DNA of 64,000 nt, from the NCBI GenBank assembly GCA_016648135.1, contig JADDOH010010002.1:62001-126000 (forward strand). The letters are read 5' to 3'. The position numbers and the translations under genes are program-made. The notes below the pieces were generated by a model that worked only from the letters and a program-made list of their open reading frames with translations, made no database searches and was not told where the DNA came from. Shown in pieces: positions 46,535-57,066 of this stretch. Each line of letters begins with the position of its first letter. The first letter of the stretch is position 1. The DNA comes from Agrypnia vestita (Eukaryota; Arthropoda; Insecta; Trichoptera; Phryganeidae).

Positions 46535-47225
46535 TTAGAGGACTGTTTCGTTGGTACAAGTCCTCGGGCCGTTGACTAGAGAATACCTGCTGGACCCGCC
46601 GTTCTTTCTGTTGGCGGTGCCGCCCCTGACGAACAGCTCCTTGAACGTCTCCCTGAACTGCCGCGACATCCCGCAATAAATGGCGAAGTTTACCGGGTAA
46701 GAGGCCATGATGAAGAAGTTCGTGATCAGGATCAGCAGGTTGGCGATGTCGTAGTCCAGGATCTCGGTGATGGAGCTCGAGATGATGTGCAGGATCGTGA
46801 CGACGGCTACGGGGATCTCCACCATCAGGAACACGGTCACCACCACGATCAGCATCAGAGTTGTGCAGTTGGAGTCGCGCAGCTTCTTGCACTCGGATTT
46901 GCGATTCTCCTTGAAGAGTTTTCGCCTTTTTAGTTGGGCTTCCCGCATGGCCCTGAAGAGGAGGACGTTCAGGACCACGAGCGACACGCAGGGAATCAGG
47001 TGGACGAATATCACTCTGAACATGTAGTAGGTGGTGAAGTAGACGTCCTGGGTGATGATTTCGTCCACCCAGACCGCGATGGAGACCTTGCAGACGTCCT
47101 CGATCCTGCCGTTCCACAGGATCCGCACCGGGTTGTAGGTCCTGTCGAAGAACCTGGTGGACTGATGCAGAAGGGCCATCAGGCCGATGTAGGTGAGGCA
47201 TTTGGTGACGCGGGGCATGGTGCAC
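46535..47225 (-). CDS. SPR: Sex peptide receptor / myoinhibitory peptide receptor-like GPCR, 3'-terminal coding exon
   Basis: Rhodopsin-family neuropeptide GPCR of the insect SPR/MIP-receptor group, expected in the plasma membrane and coupled to G proteins; MIPs (allatostatin B) are the ancestral ligands. Seen: 227 residues from Met(47218) to TAA, preceded in frame by Cys-Thr and a minus-strand acceptor ending at 47226 (TTGCAG before GTGCACC), so the Met is internal and not a start. Approximate order: TM4 (res 6-20), ECL2 with Cys43, TM5 (66-90), basic ICL3 (91-115), TM6 with EIPVAVV (119-143), TM7 with YPVNFAIY as the NPxxY equivalent (159-181), helix 8 MSRQFRETFKELF (184-196), tail ending NETVL, a class I PDZ-ligand pattern. 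The N-terminus, TM1-TM3 and the DRY region must lie in upstream exon(s) at higher coordinates; none was recognised up to 64000. GC is far above the surroundings. Family assignment is from remembered SPR sequence pattern, not a search. Confidence 0.88.
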
Positions 47226-47236
47226 CTGCAACAAGA
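47226..47236 (-). other. 3' splice acceptor of the SPR terminal exon
   Basis: Reading the minus strand, the intron ends in a pyrimidine-containing tract TCTTGTTGCAG directly before GTGCACCATG. This gives a phase in which the first exon base completes a split codon and TGC ACC follow in frame. It is the only clear splice signal tied to a confident coding exon here. Confidence 0.8.
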
Positions 47237-50200
47237 GATAAAAAAGTGTTACTGGCTGATATTGTAATTTTACCGGATATCGAATAAAAAGGGCCAATAT
47301 CGTCGTACTTCATTCGCCATATTTATTTTTGTACTACCACCATTGTACAACACCACTATACATACATTGGAGTTAAATGGTACAATATATTGTTCACACA
47401 ATAAATTTCAGGAAAGGAACTTTTCAAAATAAGAGTAGTTTAAGAAGGATGTCAAATTCTTGAATTTGGACAGCGATGTATTGTAATATTGCCTGGATGT
47501 TGCTAATGGTTCTATTTAATAAAAATTTCTACTTCTAATTTGGCTTGTATATCCCTCCCATAAACTCGAGCTATTGGATCATATTATGGTGAGGATAATA
47601 GAATATTTAGAATCTAAGAACAGGTATAATTTATTTTATAATAATCATTGTATGTATTTGCTGTACAAAATAAATAAACAAATAAAAATAAAAATATTTT
47701 GTATTCTAATGTCATTCTAGAATCTATATATAGGGTCAATAATGACCTGTTGACAGTCTGTTTGTAAAAAATATTAAAAAAAATTTAAATAAATACCTTT
47801 CATTGACCACTCATAACCATATAAAATAATCATAAAGTAATGGTGTTGTGATGCTTTATTAAGCTTAACTCGGATTATTATTTTGTCCCTATATGACTAT
47901 TATTACTATTTATTTATAAAAACTAACATACCTTTTAGAAACCAAAAAGTCTCTAAATCTAATATATAATAATTAATAACATTTAATTTTTTACGACAAA
48001 GTATATTTGCATACGTCTACGTAGGCCACAATCCTGACGATGTTATTATATTTTCATGTTATTTTATTGCACATTTTATAGATTGTTATTTGTTATTATT
48101 TTATTTTATTGTGATTATATTACTCATTTTATTTTATTTATTTTATCATATTTTACAGATTTTTTAGCTCTGCTTGTCACTTTTTTTGATTTTGTTTATC
48201 ATTTAACCAAATTACGTTGTTTCTTGTTTCTTCTTTGCATTCCAATTTAATCTTCTTTTTTTTTCTTTTGCTTTTAGTTAGCTCGCCATTGCTTTCGTAG
48301 ATCCATATGAAAGACGCTGTTTTTATAAAAAATATAAAAAAAAGTATCGTTTGCATTTATTTATATTTTTTTCCTGCATCTCGCATGATACTTTTATATT
48401 TTTAAATATATTTTGCTTTTGATTTTTACTTACTGTAGGTATGTAATTTCTTTCAAAATAAATATTAAATGTCGATCTAGGGCGATAAAATGTTGAAAAA
48501 AGCTACCTACTTCAGAACAGATATTTATATATATATATATCTAGCGTGGTAGGTAGTCGCCAAGAAGCTTATTATATTTTATCCTAATTTATTTGTATTA
48601 TGTGTGTGTATCAAGACACCAAATATCTATTCTAGTCCAATAAACGCCGATTCATCGGCAATGAAATGAAATGTTATATATTTTTAGTATTTGAAGTATA
48701 CAACAGTGATCCAAAAACTGATCCTCGAGGTAATGGAAAAATTGCAGTCTAAGTGTGAATGTCCAGCAGACTGGACCACAAGAATGATGTTAAGGGATGG
48801 ATTGCGCTTTATTCCGACTATGGTAATGGACGTGGTCATGTTCATGGAAGAATAAATGTTGCAATTCACAAATTACCTTATGCCTTCGTCTCCTGATCAA
48901 TTGTAATTATATGCGCTTATATAGTGTCACAGATTGTAGTCTTGGAAGGCAAAAGAAAAACAGTAAAACAATTTAAACATTTATTTATTACGCAAAAAGT
49001 CACTCGACATGAGATAAATAGGAAAACCGTTCTTAAATTTATAGTCACTTAATATTTTCAGAATGTTGCACATACTTATTATTACACTGTTTCTTAATTC
49101 ACACTAATAAATGCTGTTTCTGTTGCTTCGATCATTTTCTAGAAAATTCTGTTCAATATTTGCACAGAATATTTGCAAAAAACTTCTCGCACGTCAGCAG
49201 GAACTTCCTTCATTTATTGTCGCTGGAATACTGTAATATTAGTACTGGTCAAACTGCACTGCGCTCCGTTTCTGATATCGCGTTGGTTAAACGCGTCGCG
49301 TGATGCCGTTGTATTTACAGGTAAATAAATGTCATTTTCGGTCTTTCGAGATTTAACGAGACACTTGTGGAGCGTTCCAGATTGTTCCGTATTATTGTTG
49401 TCAGTATAACCGAGTGATAAATTTCGAGAGATTTTGACAGCGCGTAATTTCTTTTGGTTTATAACATCTCGTGAGAATACGAAGCGACAAAAATAAAGTC
49501 ATAAAAATACACTTAAATAATTTTATTCTACAAAAACACAGTACCCACTTCGTAGTGAAAAACTATTCGTTGAATAATTTTCCGATCGCTATAAAAAACT
49601 ACCGTTTGGCGGATTTTATCGCAATTTTCGCGATAAAAAATGATAATTTATTCGAATCAAATCGCTTCGGGACTCTAAATTGTAATTTCAAATTTGGCGA
49701 CTAGTGCCTCTCGCAAAGGATTATTTCCCACGCCTGGATGGGGGCTTATTGCGTTGTGACGTATTATATATTTGATCTGCGTTCACTCCATGAATCATTT
49801 GATGGGAGAAAAAAATTGATGGATTCTCCGGGCTTTGGAGTATTTATAAAAATAAAATGGTGGTTTTATCGCCGGGCCGCTCGGACGTGAAATTATCGGA
49901 TATATAAAATTGAGAAAAATGATTTAGAAAATCGTTGGCTGCCAATACTTTTTTTGCTAATAAAAATGACTTCCTCCACTACTGAAAAAACACAAGTAGC
50001 AATACAGAATATTTTTTAGTATTATCTGATGACGGGAAAAATATTTAATTAATCTTTGATATATCGATAAGGCCTTAGCGATTGGCTTTATTCATATGAC
50101 AAGAGGCTAATATTTAAACTACATATGTGCTCTTTTACCTTCGTAAAGTGCTGAATATTCAATGCCATTTAGTTTATATACTCGTATATCGGAGAGATTG

Positions 50201-50374
50201 AATGATTCGACTGTGTATTTGGAATTAATTATGAATTTATAATATATAATTATTTACAAAGAGTTATTTTTAGTATGCAAACGTGGGACTAACGTAATAA
50301 AATTAGTGCCAGAACTGACGTAGATTGATGTGTATACCATAAATAAATAAGTGCTATGACGGCGATGATGATGA
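47237..50374. other. Probable SPR intron / no gene recognised
   Basis: Since the receptor exon has an acceptor at 47226, sequence to the right is intronic for an unknown distance. No upstream receptor exon (TM1-TM3) was found. Bases 47740-47765 repeat a block at 15015-15050. (TA)n at about 48528-48541. Frames present are AT-bias frames. Confidence 0.55.
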
Positions 50375-50379
50375 TATTT

Positions 50380-50560
50380 GCATCGTCCGTTTGCCTGTCT
50401 GTCCCCGTAACTTCGGCCGTAATTTCGTAAGTTCGAATTCACAGTTAAAAAAACTAAATTAAACGGCGGGGCTTGAATCCCGGGCGAGTAAACTCGAGCG
50501 CAGAGACCTACAGAAGTTGCCATCACCGTATGTGAGGGACCCTTCAAAAATACACTACAT
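50380..50560 (-). mobile_element. tRNA-related SINE, family 2, copy 3
   Basis: Reverse orientation: GGGTCCCTCACATACGG head side at about 50540, B-box-like GGGATTCAAGCCCC, CCGTTTAATTTAGTTTTTTT, GTGAATTCGAACTTACGAAA and GGGGACAGACAGGCAAACGG tail. It matches copies at 33445 and 41325. Confidence 0.75.
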
Positions 50561-50697
50561 ATAAAGCTTCACAAAGCCGCGAACCATCTGTACCCAAAAA
50601 AAAATTATAGAGCGCACAATATATTTTCTAAAATATCTTTTCTTAAGGTACACTAAGTGCTTTATAAACATTTTTTCCGCAATCAGTGGCATCTTCT

Positions 50698-50772
50698 GTG
50701 TGGTGTAGTAACTAGAATATTTGGCTCTCACCCAGGGGGCTCGGGCTCAATTCCCGGTACCGAATTTTTTTT
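50698..50772 (+). pseudogene. tRNA-Glu(CTC)-like sequence followed by a T-run
   Basis: TGGTGTAGTAACTAGAAT (A-box/D-arm), anticodon arm TTTGG-CTCTCAC-CCAGG (5 bp with two G-U, anticodon CTC), T-arm CGGG-CTCAATT-CCCG, and a T10 run directly after. The 7-bp acceptor stem TTCTGTG/TACCGAA pairs poorly and the B-box is GGCTCAATTCC, so it is a relic or SINE head and not a working tRNA. Confidence 0.65.
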
Positions 50773-51204
50773 TTCTAATTTTTTATTATTTTATTTATTA
50801 TATCAATTATTTAATTATGTTGTCGCGTTAGTTTTACGCAAGCACAATCGCCAGGGTTTAAAATAGTAGATGTCATTAACTGCCGACAGGGGTATTATAA
50901 AAAAAGTGTTCAAATGTTTTGATAAAAGTCGATATTAGGGGAGGATGGGTGAATTGCGGACGCTGAAGCGAAATAACGTACAAAACCTATACTATTAGAA
51001 ATAATCAGCCTGACTTTATTTATTATGAAACTATAGTTACCTACAAAATCAACATTAATTATTTTACGAGATCAATCAACAACTATATATTTTTAATCAA
51101 AAACAAAACCCTGTCTGTCCGCAATTACCCGTAGCTCTTAGGGTAAATACGGACGAGTGTTGGGTTAATTATGGACAGCATGGGGTATTTACGGACGAGG
51201 TCCC

Positions 51205-51925
51205 ACACCATTCACACAAGTCACAAATAAAGCCTCTGTAAGAACTCCCAGCAGCGCATTTCTCAAGAGCCCAATTCTAAGATTTTAAAAACACAATCCA
51301 GCCTTCTCTGGGGCGGTCACGATACTTTCCCTGACAAAAAATGCAAAAATATTAATTATTCTCTTATACGGTTTCAAAAAATTTTAAATTTCTCAACTTT
51401 TAATCGTTTTTCTTTAGTATTTTTTTGGTTTCTTTTGTAGTTTTTTCTCTTCTTGTTTCAGATTCTTTATTTTTCTATCTAGTTTCTTTTGTTCTTTTTC
51501 TTCTAGGTAAACTGTTTCCGGTGTGCTGGAAAAATGAATTATTTTTTTGAACCCACCGTTTGTTACGATTAGGTTATAGAGTTGGTACCTTTACTATGTC
51601 AATAAATGGTACTGAGGAAGACTGGCTAGTTTGACTTGTCATATTTTGGCTTAAATCGGCATCGTTGATAACATCACCTGCGATAATTCATTCACACGTT
51701 TTATTTATTTTTAATATTCCATGTTAGCAACGTTTCTAAAGAGTTGATATGCCTCTTAAGATCTTCTTTGACTTGAAATACTATCATTGGCTGCATCACA
51801 GATGACTTGAGATTCATTTTGGGCTCTCTTTGGCTTGAATTATCAAAGTTGGTGTTTTTGGTGTCAAGTGGAGTTTCTGGTTCAATAATATAACCAGTAC
51901 TAGCAAAACGGGATTATCAGTCAGG
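51205..51925 (-). pseudogene. Pogo transposase C-terminal linker and Cys-rich finger remnant
   Basis: With several stops, the minus strand reads GYIIEPETPLDTKNTN, MQPMIVFQVKEDLKRHINSL, a basic RRKRTKETR...KESETRREKTTKETKK stretch, then YFCIFCQGKYRDRPREGWIV and EKCAAGSSYRGFICDLCEWC near 51205-51345. The CxxC...W...C...CxxC pattern is the PHD-like C-terminal finger common in insect pogo/Tigger/jerky-type transposases. It directly follows the N-terminal remnant, so the catalytic centre has been deleted. Confidence 0.75.
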
Positions 51926-51980
51926 TAAGTATTATTACCCCAAAGAAGGCTTTACACGATTTTAAAATGAATTTGAGCAG

Positions 51981-52229
51981 TTAATTTTCTCGAGTTTCAT
52001 TAAAAACTGACTTTTTAATACACATTTGAATAGTAGTAATAAAGCCCTTTTTCACTTGGTTAAGAAGTATAGCCATGGGAATCTCTTCCACCTGACGAAA
52101 AGTTGTATTTTTATCCTCTATTTCTTGTACAGCTCTTTGTAAGGTTTCAATGATGTATGCTCGTTTTTTTTTCGAATATATTTTCGAGACATCTGAAAAT
52201 GTGCAATAAATTGGTTTAGGTTTTGACAA
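51981..52229 (-). pseudogene. Pogo transposase N-terminal psq-type HTH remnant
   Basis: An 82-residue frame: MSKPKP..., then KKKRAYIIETLQRAVQEIED (the alpha-1 region) and TTFRQVEEIPMAILLNQVKK, the helix-turn-helix recognition region of psq/pogo DNA-binding domains (pattern: Y...LQ.AV..I....S.R.A....IP...L...). It would bind the transposon ends in the nucleus. The frame ends at TAA 30 residues later with no CENP-B-type HTH and no DDE/D triad, so no transposition activity is possible. Confidence 0.72.
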
Positions 52230-52662
52230 ATAATCGGGTCAGGGGTAATTGCGGACGCCCGTATTTACCCCAGGGAGCTTGTCCGCAATAAACCCAACGA
52301 GTTTAAAAAATAACAACGATAATTATTTGTTGGTTAACAAAATTTATCATCGAAAGTTATTGTGTAATTTATTCTCCATTAACGAGGTAATCGATAGAAA
52401 ATATCACTTTTTATTGTCACTTACTTCATAGACATAGCACTCAAAATAGTAAACACTAAAAATTAGATCAAAATTCAAAAAATTGTTTGATTTTATTTAT
52501 CTTGAAAATTGTGCGCAGCTTTCTTTCGTGAATGTTTGCTCGGCACTAAAGATGGCGGAAAGTAACACGTGATCGTGGCGGCCGGGCGCGGAAGTAAGGG
52601 ATCGAGTAGATCTCTACTAGTCCGTATTTACCCCGCGTCCGCAATCACCCCATCGTCCCCTA

Positions 52663-53239
52663 CTATTTCACGGGTGTCGGCTATAAATAAGTAAATACTA
52701 ATTCGTTAGGAACCGGCATTTAAAAGTACGGTCATTTTTGACGGCTTACAGTTAGTATTCTTACTATTTTCAAAATAAACTCATGCCATGTTATGAAAAT
52801 ATGTTGTTATGAAATGCTTGTGTTATGAAAACAGGACTTTTTTGCCATAGCATTACTCAATTTACAAAATGAAAACGTCATCATTAAATCGACTTTGGCT
52901 ACTCATTCACTGCATCTAATCTTTCTTCCTCCACCTCCACCCTGACTCCTAACTTCTCACCCGTTTTCGCCCATCCTTATTCCGGTTATACTATGAACAC
53001 TAATTAATTTATCTCATTTCTTCATTATTACCATTTTTTTTACTTTAGTTTTGTTTGTTGCTTACTATAATATATTCTCTTCGCTTTCTTATATTTTCTT
53101 ATACAACATTGTACTTAATTTAATACGCCTTAAGCATCTGTGAACCTTTGCAATTAGTTTATGCAATGCAAACTGCGCTCTAACATTATAATGATTGAAA
53201 CTGTTAAGATTCAATAATAAATACATTAAATAAAACTTG
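52663..53239. other. No gene recognised
   Basis: Contains a pyrimidine-rich stretch (52920-52990) and AT-rich DNA that may be an old retroelement 3' end; nothing supportable. Confidence 0.45.
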
Positions 53240-53325
53240 GTGTCTTGGTATGGGGCTCGAACCAACAACTAACAGATCACTACACGAGCGTCGTAACCTT
53301 TACACGAACAAGATACTCATTGATG
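53238..53325 (-). mobile_element. tRNA-like SINE head or tRNA relic
   Basis: Minus strand: GTAAAGGTTACGACGCTCGT (A-box-like) and GGTTCGAGCCCC (B-box), then TACCAAGACACCAAG and an A/T-rich tail at lower coordinates. Cloverleaf pairing is incomplete. Confidence 0.55.
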
Positions 53326-53330
53326 ATTAT

Positions 53331-54793
53331 TGAGTTTTTATTACTTTTAATTCATACGAGTCTACGTATTTCATTGCTAACTTTATGAACTATAACTCGT
53401 TTAAGTAGAAAGACTCCAGAGATTACTATATTTCTCGTCAAACTAGTTTGAAAACGACTGAAGACAACTCAATCATCAATTCCCCGACGGCTCCAAATTA
53501 TATCAAGTATCCGAAGTTAGTAACGCGTCGAGCAAAATATTAAATTGAATTCGGCAAAACAATTACTTTGGCAAGTTGGCAACACTTGTATTACGGCCAG
53601 ACGTAATCGAGGAATTCCCACAAGTGTCTAGAGTCACGTGAGGTCTACCCAACTTGTAACAGGCCAATAAAATGGATGTAGCCTTTTTTAATGTGTGTCT
53701 ACGATCGGGACATTTTCAAAACTGGCCATATTTGAAGAGTCCCACTTTGGACGCGAGCCAAAAACCATTATTAAAAATGTACCATTTCCTGCCGGCTTTG
53801 GTGAAGTTGTCTGAATTATTTTATACTCTGCACTTTTAGTTGGCCTGGAAACCCGAGTCGGTCACGATCGTCCATATAAATATGTCGCCGCTGAAGGGGT
53901 GAACTTTTGTATCGATCCCGAAAATCCCGAGTCGAGGTTTTTCAATTGCGGGACCAGAAAAACTTTCAGATCCCAGGATCACAAAGATTTCACCTAATCT
54001 CCCAAAAAAATTAATAAAAAAAAATTGATTACAACCTGGACGTTCCATTTATAATTATTATTCATTAAATAAATATATAATTTATTTATATTAAAGTAAT
54101 CACTAACATATCGTGACGCTACGCTACTCTAGATAGCGCTGTTCTCACAGCCTTAAACTCATTTCGATGGGTTATAGCTATTTGTTATTATTAATTAAAA
54201 CTATTAAAGTTATTAAAAGTTCTGTTATTGTTTTGGCACAATTCAATTTAAGTGAATATATAAATCCTTTTACTGAAAGTGATTAAATTTTAATTTAAAA
54301 TCAGGCTGATAATTTAAATCTACTGCGACCACGAACAGATTCTGCACAAAACTTTTTGATAACCATGATATATATGATACCAGAAATACTTACTTGGAGT
54401 CAATTTTGTGTGCGTTATTTAAACTACCCAGAAATACTGATCGACACACAAATATGGAGCTTTAGTATTTGTCGACAGGGGGATAATCTTTCATTGGGTT
54501 GCTTCCGCAGCTCGGGGATTGGGCCACAGATATTCCGAGTAACCATTCAACGCCATCTCTGTTAACTCTCTCGAAGCTGCAAGAGCAAATCTTGTTCTTG
54601 AGCAAACTCCAACTAAGCGGATCGGTAAACACTAGTTGGTGTTTGCTTTTGGTCCCGTTCTCCGATGGACCGAAACCCTCGCGCTACCTGGTGCGGACTG
54701 CCAGTCAGCACACGAACACTTTGCTATGCAAGGCGTTAATTTTATTAATCAAGGTTCATGGTAAAGGGTATTTATTTTATTTGGTCATCATCA
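53331..54793. other. No gene recognised
   Basis: Mixed composition. The frames at 54356-54807 overlap in two phases and have no recognised domain. Confidence 0.5.
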
Positions 54794-54970
54794 GGCGGCC
54801 CTCGTAGCGCAGTGAGCACGACACTGTTTTCTAAGACAGAGGGTTCTGGGTTTCGATTCCCGGTGAGGTAAAAATTTAATGTTATTTACTCAAGCCTTGG
54901 CGTTTTATAATTAAGCTTCTGTAATTGGGCCTCTTGGCCTGTTGGAACGTAAAAAATAAATAAAAAAAAG
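54794..54970 (+). mobile_element. tRNA-derived SINE, family 1, copy 2
   Basis: GGCGGCCCTCGTAGCGCAGT head, GGGTTTCGATTCCCGGTGAG (B-box with one inserted T), then TTACTCAAGCCTTGG, TTCTGTAATTGGGCCTCTTG and GTTGGAACGTAAAAAATAAA with an A-rich tail. Same family as 432-605. Confidence 0.82.
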
Positions 54971-55302
54971 ACATAAATATACCGTAAGACGAATACTTAA
55001 GGAATACACACATAAGGCAGTGATAATAAATTTTGTGGTAAGATGGTAGAATTAGAAAGAAAAATAATAATCGACGTACACAAAACATGTTTTGTGTTTG
55101 TGATGGTCAAACTGTTATTTTAACTGGTAACATGCGGTACAGTTATTTGAGATTTATATCTGACTGTATCTATGATTAGTAACTGAGATGAAGCTGTTGT
55201 CTAGTACCATCGAATTGAAAAAAAAACCGTTGTTGATCATTGACACAATCAGATACAAATATAGGTTAGGTGTCACCGGTTAAAATACCATCAGTGTGTA
55301 AT
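54971..55302. other. No gene recognised
   Basis: AT-rich, no feature identified. Confidence 0.5.
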
Positions 55303-55810
55303 AGTGATGGGTCCACTCTGTACTCACTACTACAATGTAGTACTACATTACATTGAAATGCACATTTCGCACGTTTTGAAGTGTAGTGCACAGTACAAAC
55401 TACAAACACCAAAGTTATTGAAAATATAAACTTCAAATAGTACACTTCATTTCAAAGCGAACACTACAAAGTACATACACTTCAAAGTTACCGAAAGCAC
55501 GAGAAACATACTTTAAATAGTGACTTTTTTTTTTTTTAGCTCGCCAAATTTTTATTTGGGAAAAAAATACTTCACTTCATTTAAAAATTTACTTCACTAG
55601 TACTATAATTACTTCATTTCATCAATATTACAATTATTTCATTACTTCACTTCAATTACTTCACTTCATTTACTTCACTTCATTTCGTAGTACTACAATT
55701 ACTTCACTTCAAGTAGTTTTTACTACAATTGTAGTTTACACTTTGTAGTCTTCAAACTGGTGAACGTGTGTGTGTTGTAGTCTTCATTTTGAAATGTAGT
55801 TTTTCCCTTC
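55303..55810. repeat. ACTTCA / TGTAGT low-complexity array with inverted symmetry
   Basis: Begins TAGTGATGGGTCCACTCTGT, reminiscent of a hAT end. Then TACTACAATGTAGTACTACA, many TACACTTCA/ACTTCAAA words to 55530, a T-run, then a denser ACTTCACTTCATTTACTTCA array (55568-55700) and GTAGTACTACAATTACTTCA...TTGTAGTCTTCA to 55800. Partial mirror symmetry of the TACTAC words suggests a foldback or hAT-like element. No second end or target duplication was found. Confidence 0.6.
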
Positions 55811-56104
55811 GCTACTGTGTAAGGGTGTAAGGGTTGTGTAGGAGATGAGAAACCGTCTTTCAGAGAGTATCACTCTGAGGAAGAACAATTTCGTTAATTT
55901 TTCGTTCATCTTTATAAATAGTTCTCTGTCACGTATGAGCTGTTGTTCCATAAGGCTGCTGGCTAACGAGCACACTTGTCTGGCAGTCATTATGCCTGTT
56001 TCTGATTCTTGATACTGCAGCGAAGGATCCTCGAACCGACATTTATACACAGGGTTTATTAGTCTTGGTTCAAAAAATGTTAGGATTATGCCAATCAAGT
56101 CCAC
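55784..56104 (-). CDS. Unidentified 106-residue open frame
   Basis: MDLIGIILTFFEPRLINPVY, KCRFEDPSLQYQESETGIMT, then ARQVCSLASSLMEQQLIRDR and ELFIKMNEKLTKLF (an amphipathic, probably helical part). Composition is more protein-like than most frames here. It abuts the low-complexity array, so it may be part of the same mobile element. No family recognised, no promoter or splice evidence. Chance is possible. Confidence 0.25.
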   Translation of the reverse strand: MDLIGIILTFFEPRLINPVYKCRFEDPSLQYQESETGIMTARQVCSLASSLMEQQLIRDRELFIKMNEKLTKLFFLRVILSERRFLISYTTLTPLHSSEGKNYISK

Positions 56105-56274
56105 CCAAATTCAGTTCATTCCGAATAAAGATAAAATTTGGGCTATAAAACCAAAGGCAGCAATATTAAAAAAAAAATTAAAAATGTGTTGAATGCAGTC
56201 ACCGTGGATTACTAACTTAAAATTTTCTGATTTCAATATTTTATGCATCTAACTATCTACCCATCACGCCGTTT

Positions 56275-56530
56275 CTCCGCAGGCGCAGGCAGAGAGGATA
56301 CAACGCTATATTCTTCTATCTTGGCACACCAATTTTGCTTCGGCTACGTTCACACATCTTCTCATACATGTTCTACGGTTATTGAGGCTTTTAACAGGGC
56401 CATCCTCCAATACTTGTAGTACCTGATTACGCCAGGTCGTTGCTTTCAACACTCGCCCCATATATTTTCTTAACCATTCTTTCCTCGCCCATATGTTCAT
56501 ATATGACCAAACCATCTCAGCAATCCTTTC
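56275..56530 (-). pseudogene. LINE family H, C-terminal end fragment
   Basis: Minus strand: WLRKYMGRVLKATTWRNQVL, RRTCMRRCVNVAEAKLVCQD and R, resembling LINE tails of the type RTCMRRxMxVxEAKxVCxDRxxW. Ends at CAGGCGAGAAACGG. A short fragment. Confidence 0.6.
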
Positions 56531-56587
56531 TTTATTTTATCTACGAACACTACAGCCAGCATAACATTCAGTTCTCATTTGTTTATT

Positions 56588-57066
56588 ACTTCCTTTATAT
56601 TAACTCGTGGCGTCTACTTGTTTGTTTGCCGGCTTGCCGTCGAAAAAACTTTAGATCGATTTTTGACCCTTTTCCCGTGATCCAATCGTGCTGAAACTTT
56701 GCAAGCAGACACGTGGCGACGATCAAAAAGATCTATCAAATTTCGTTAAAAAATCGTTAAAAAATAATAATAATTAAAGTATAATTTTGGATTTTTCAAA
56801 TTTTTTATAGTTTTTTAAAATTGGAATCATTACAAAAGTTTGATTTCTAGCAACGGCGGCCCGATAACGTCGCGGAATATTTTCTAAATTTGAATTATTC
56901 CGTCGGTATACATAATAGGTACTTCCCTACACAAAGCATGAAGTGTCTTATCAAAGCTCAAAACATCTGAAATTTTAGAAATATATTAAATTACTGTAAG
57001 TTTAGTGTTATGTTAAATGTTTTAATTCGTCTTTAATTGTTATTATATTTTACAAAGAAAGGGAGT
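56588..57066 (+). mobile_element. MITE family R1, copy 3
   Basis: ACTTCCTTTA at 56588 and GAAAGGGAGT at 57057-57066 correspond to the ends of copy 1. TTTAGATCGATTTTTGACCC and CGTGCTGAAACTTTGCAAGC are shared. About 200 bp longer than copy 1, with unshared internal sequence at 56840-57050. Confidence 0.72.

Larger units (their letters stand above)
50938..52660 (-). mobile_element. Pogo-type (Tc1/mariner superfamily) DNA transposon, internally deleted
   Basis: TA target duplications at 50936-50937 and 52661-52662; ~26-bp terminal inverted repeats GGGGAGGATGGGTGAATTGC / GGGGACGATGGGGTGATTGC. Subterminal repeats of GTCCGTATTTACCCC and GGGTAATTGCGGAC types lie inside both ends (51110-51205, 52235-52305, 52615-52650). 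The minus strand carries an N-terminal psq-like helix-turn-helix and a C-terminal Cys-rich tail, but no CENP-B or DDE domain between them. Length 1723 bp, against roughly 2-3 kb for intact relatives. Confidence 0.88.

Noticed and set aside
46767..47287. Plus-strand frames opposite the receptor exon
   Set aside because: Antisense shadows caused by high GC content.
46509..47297. 262-aa frame overlapping the receptor exon in another phase
   Set aside because: Arg/His/Gly/Asp-rich shadow of the GC-rich SPR coding sequence; the in-phase frame has seven-transmembrane features and a matching splice site.
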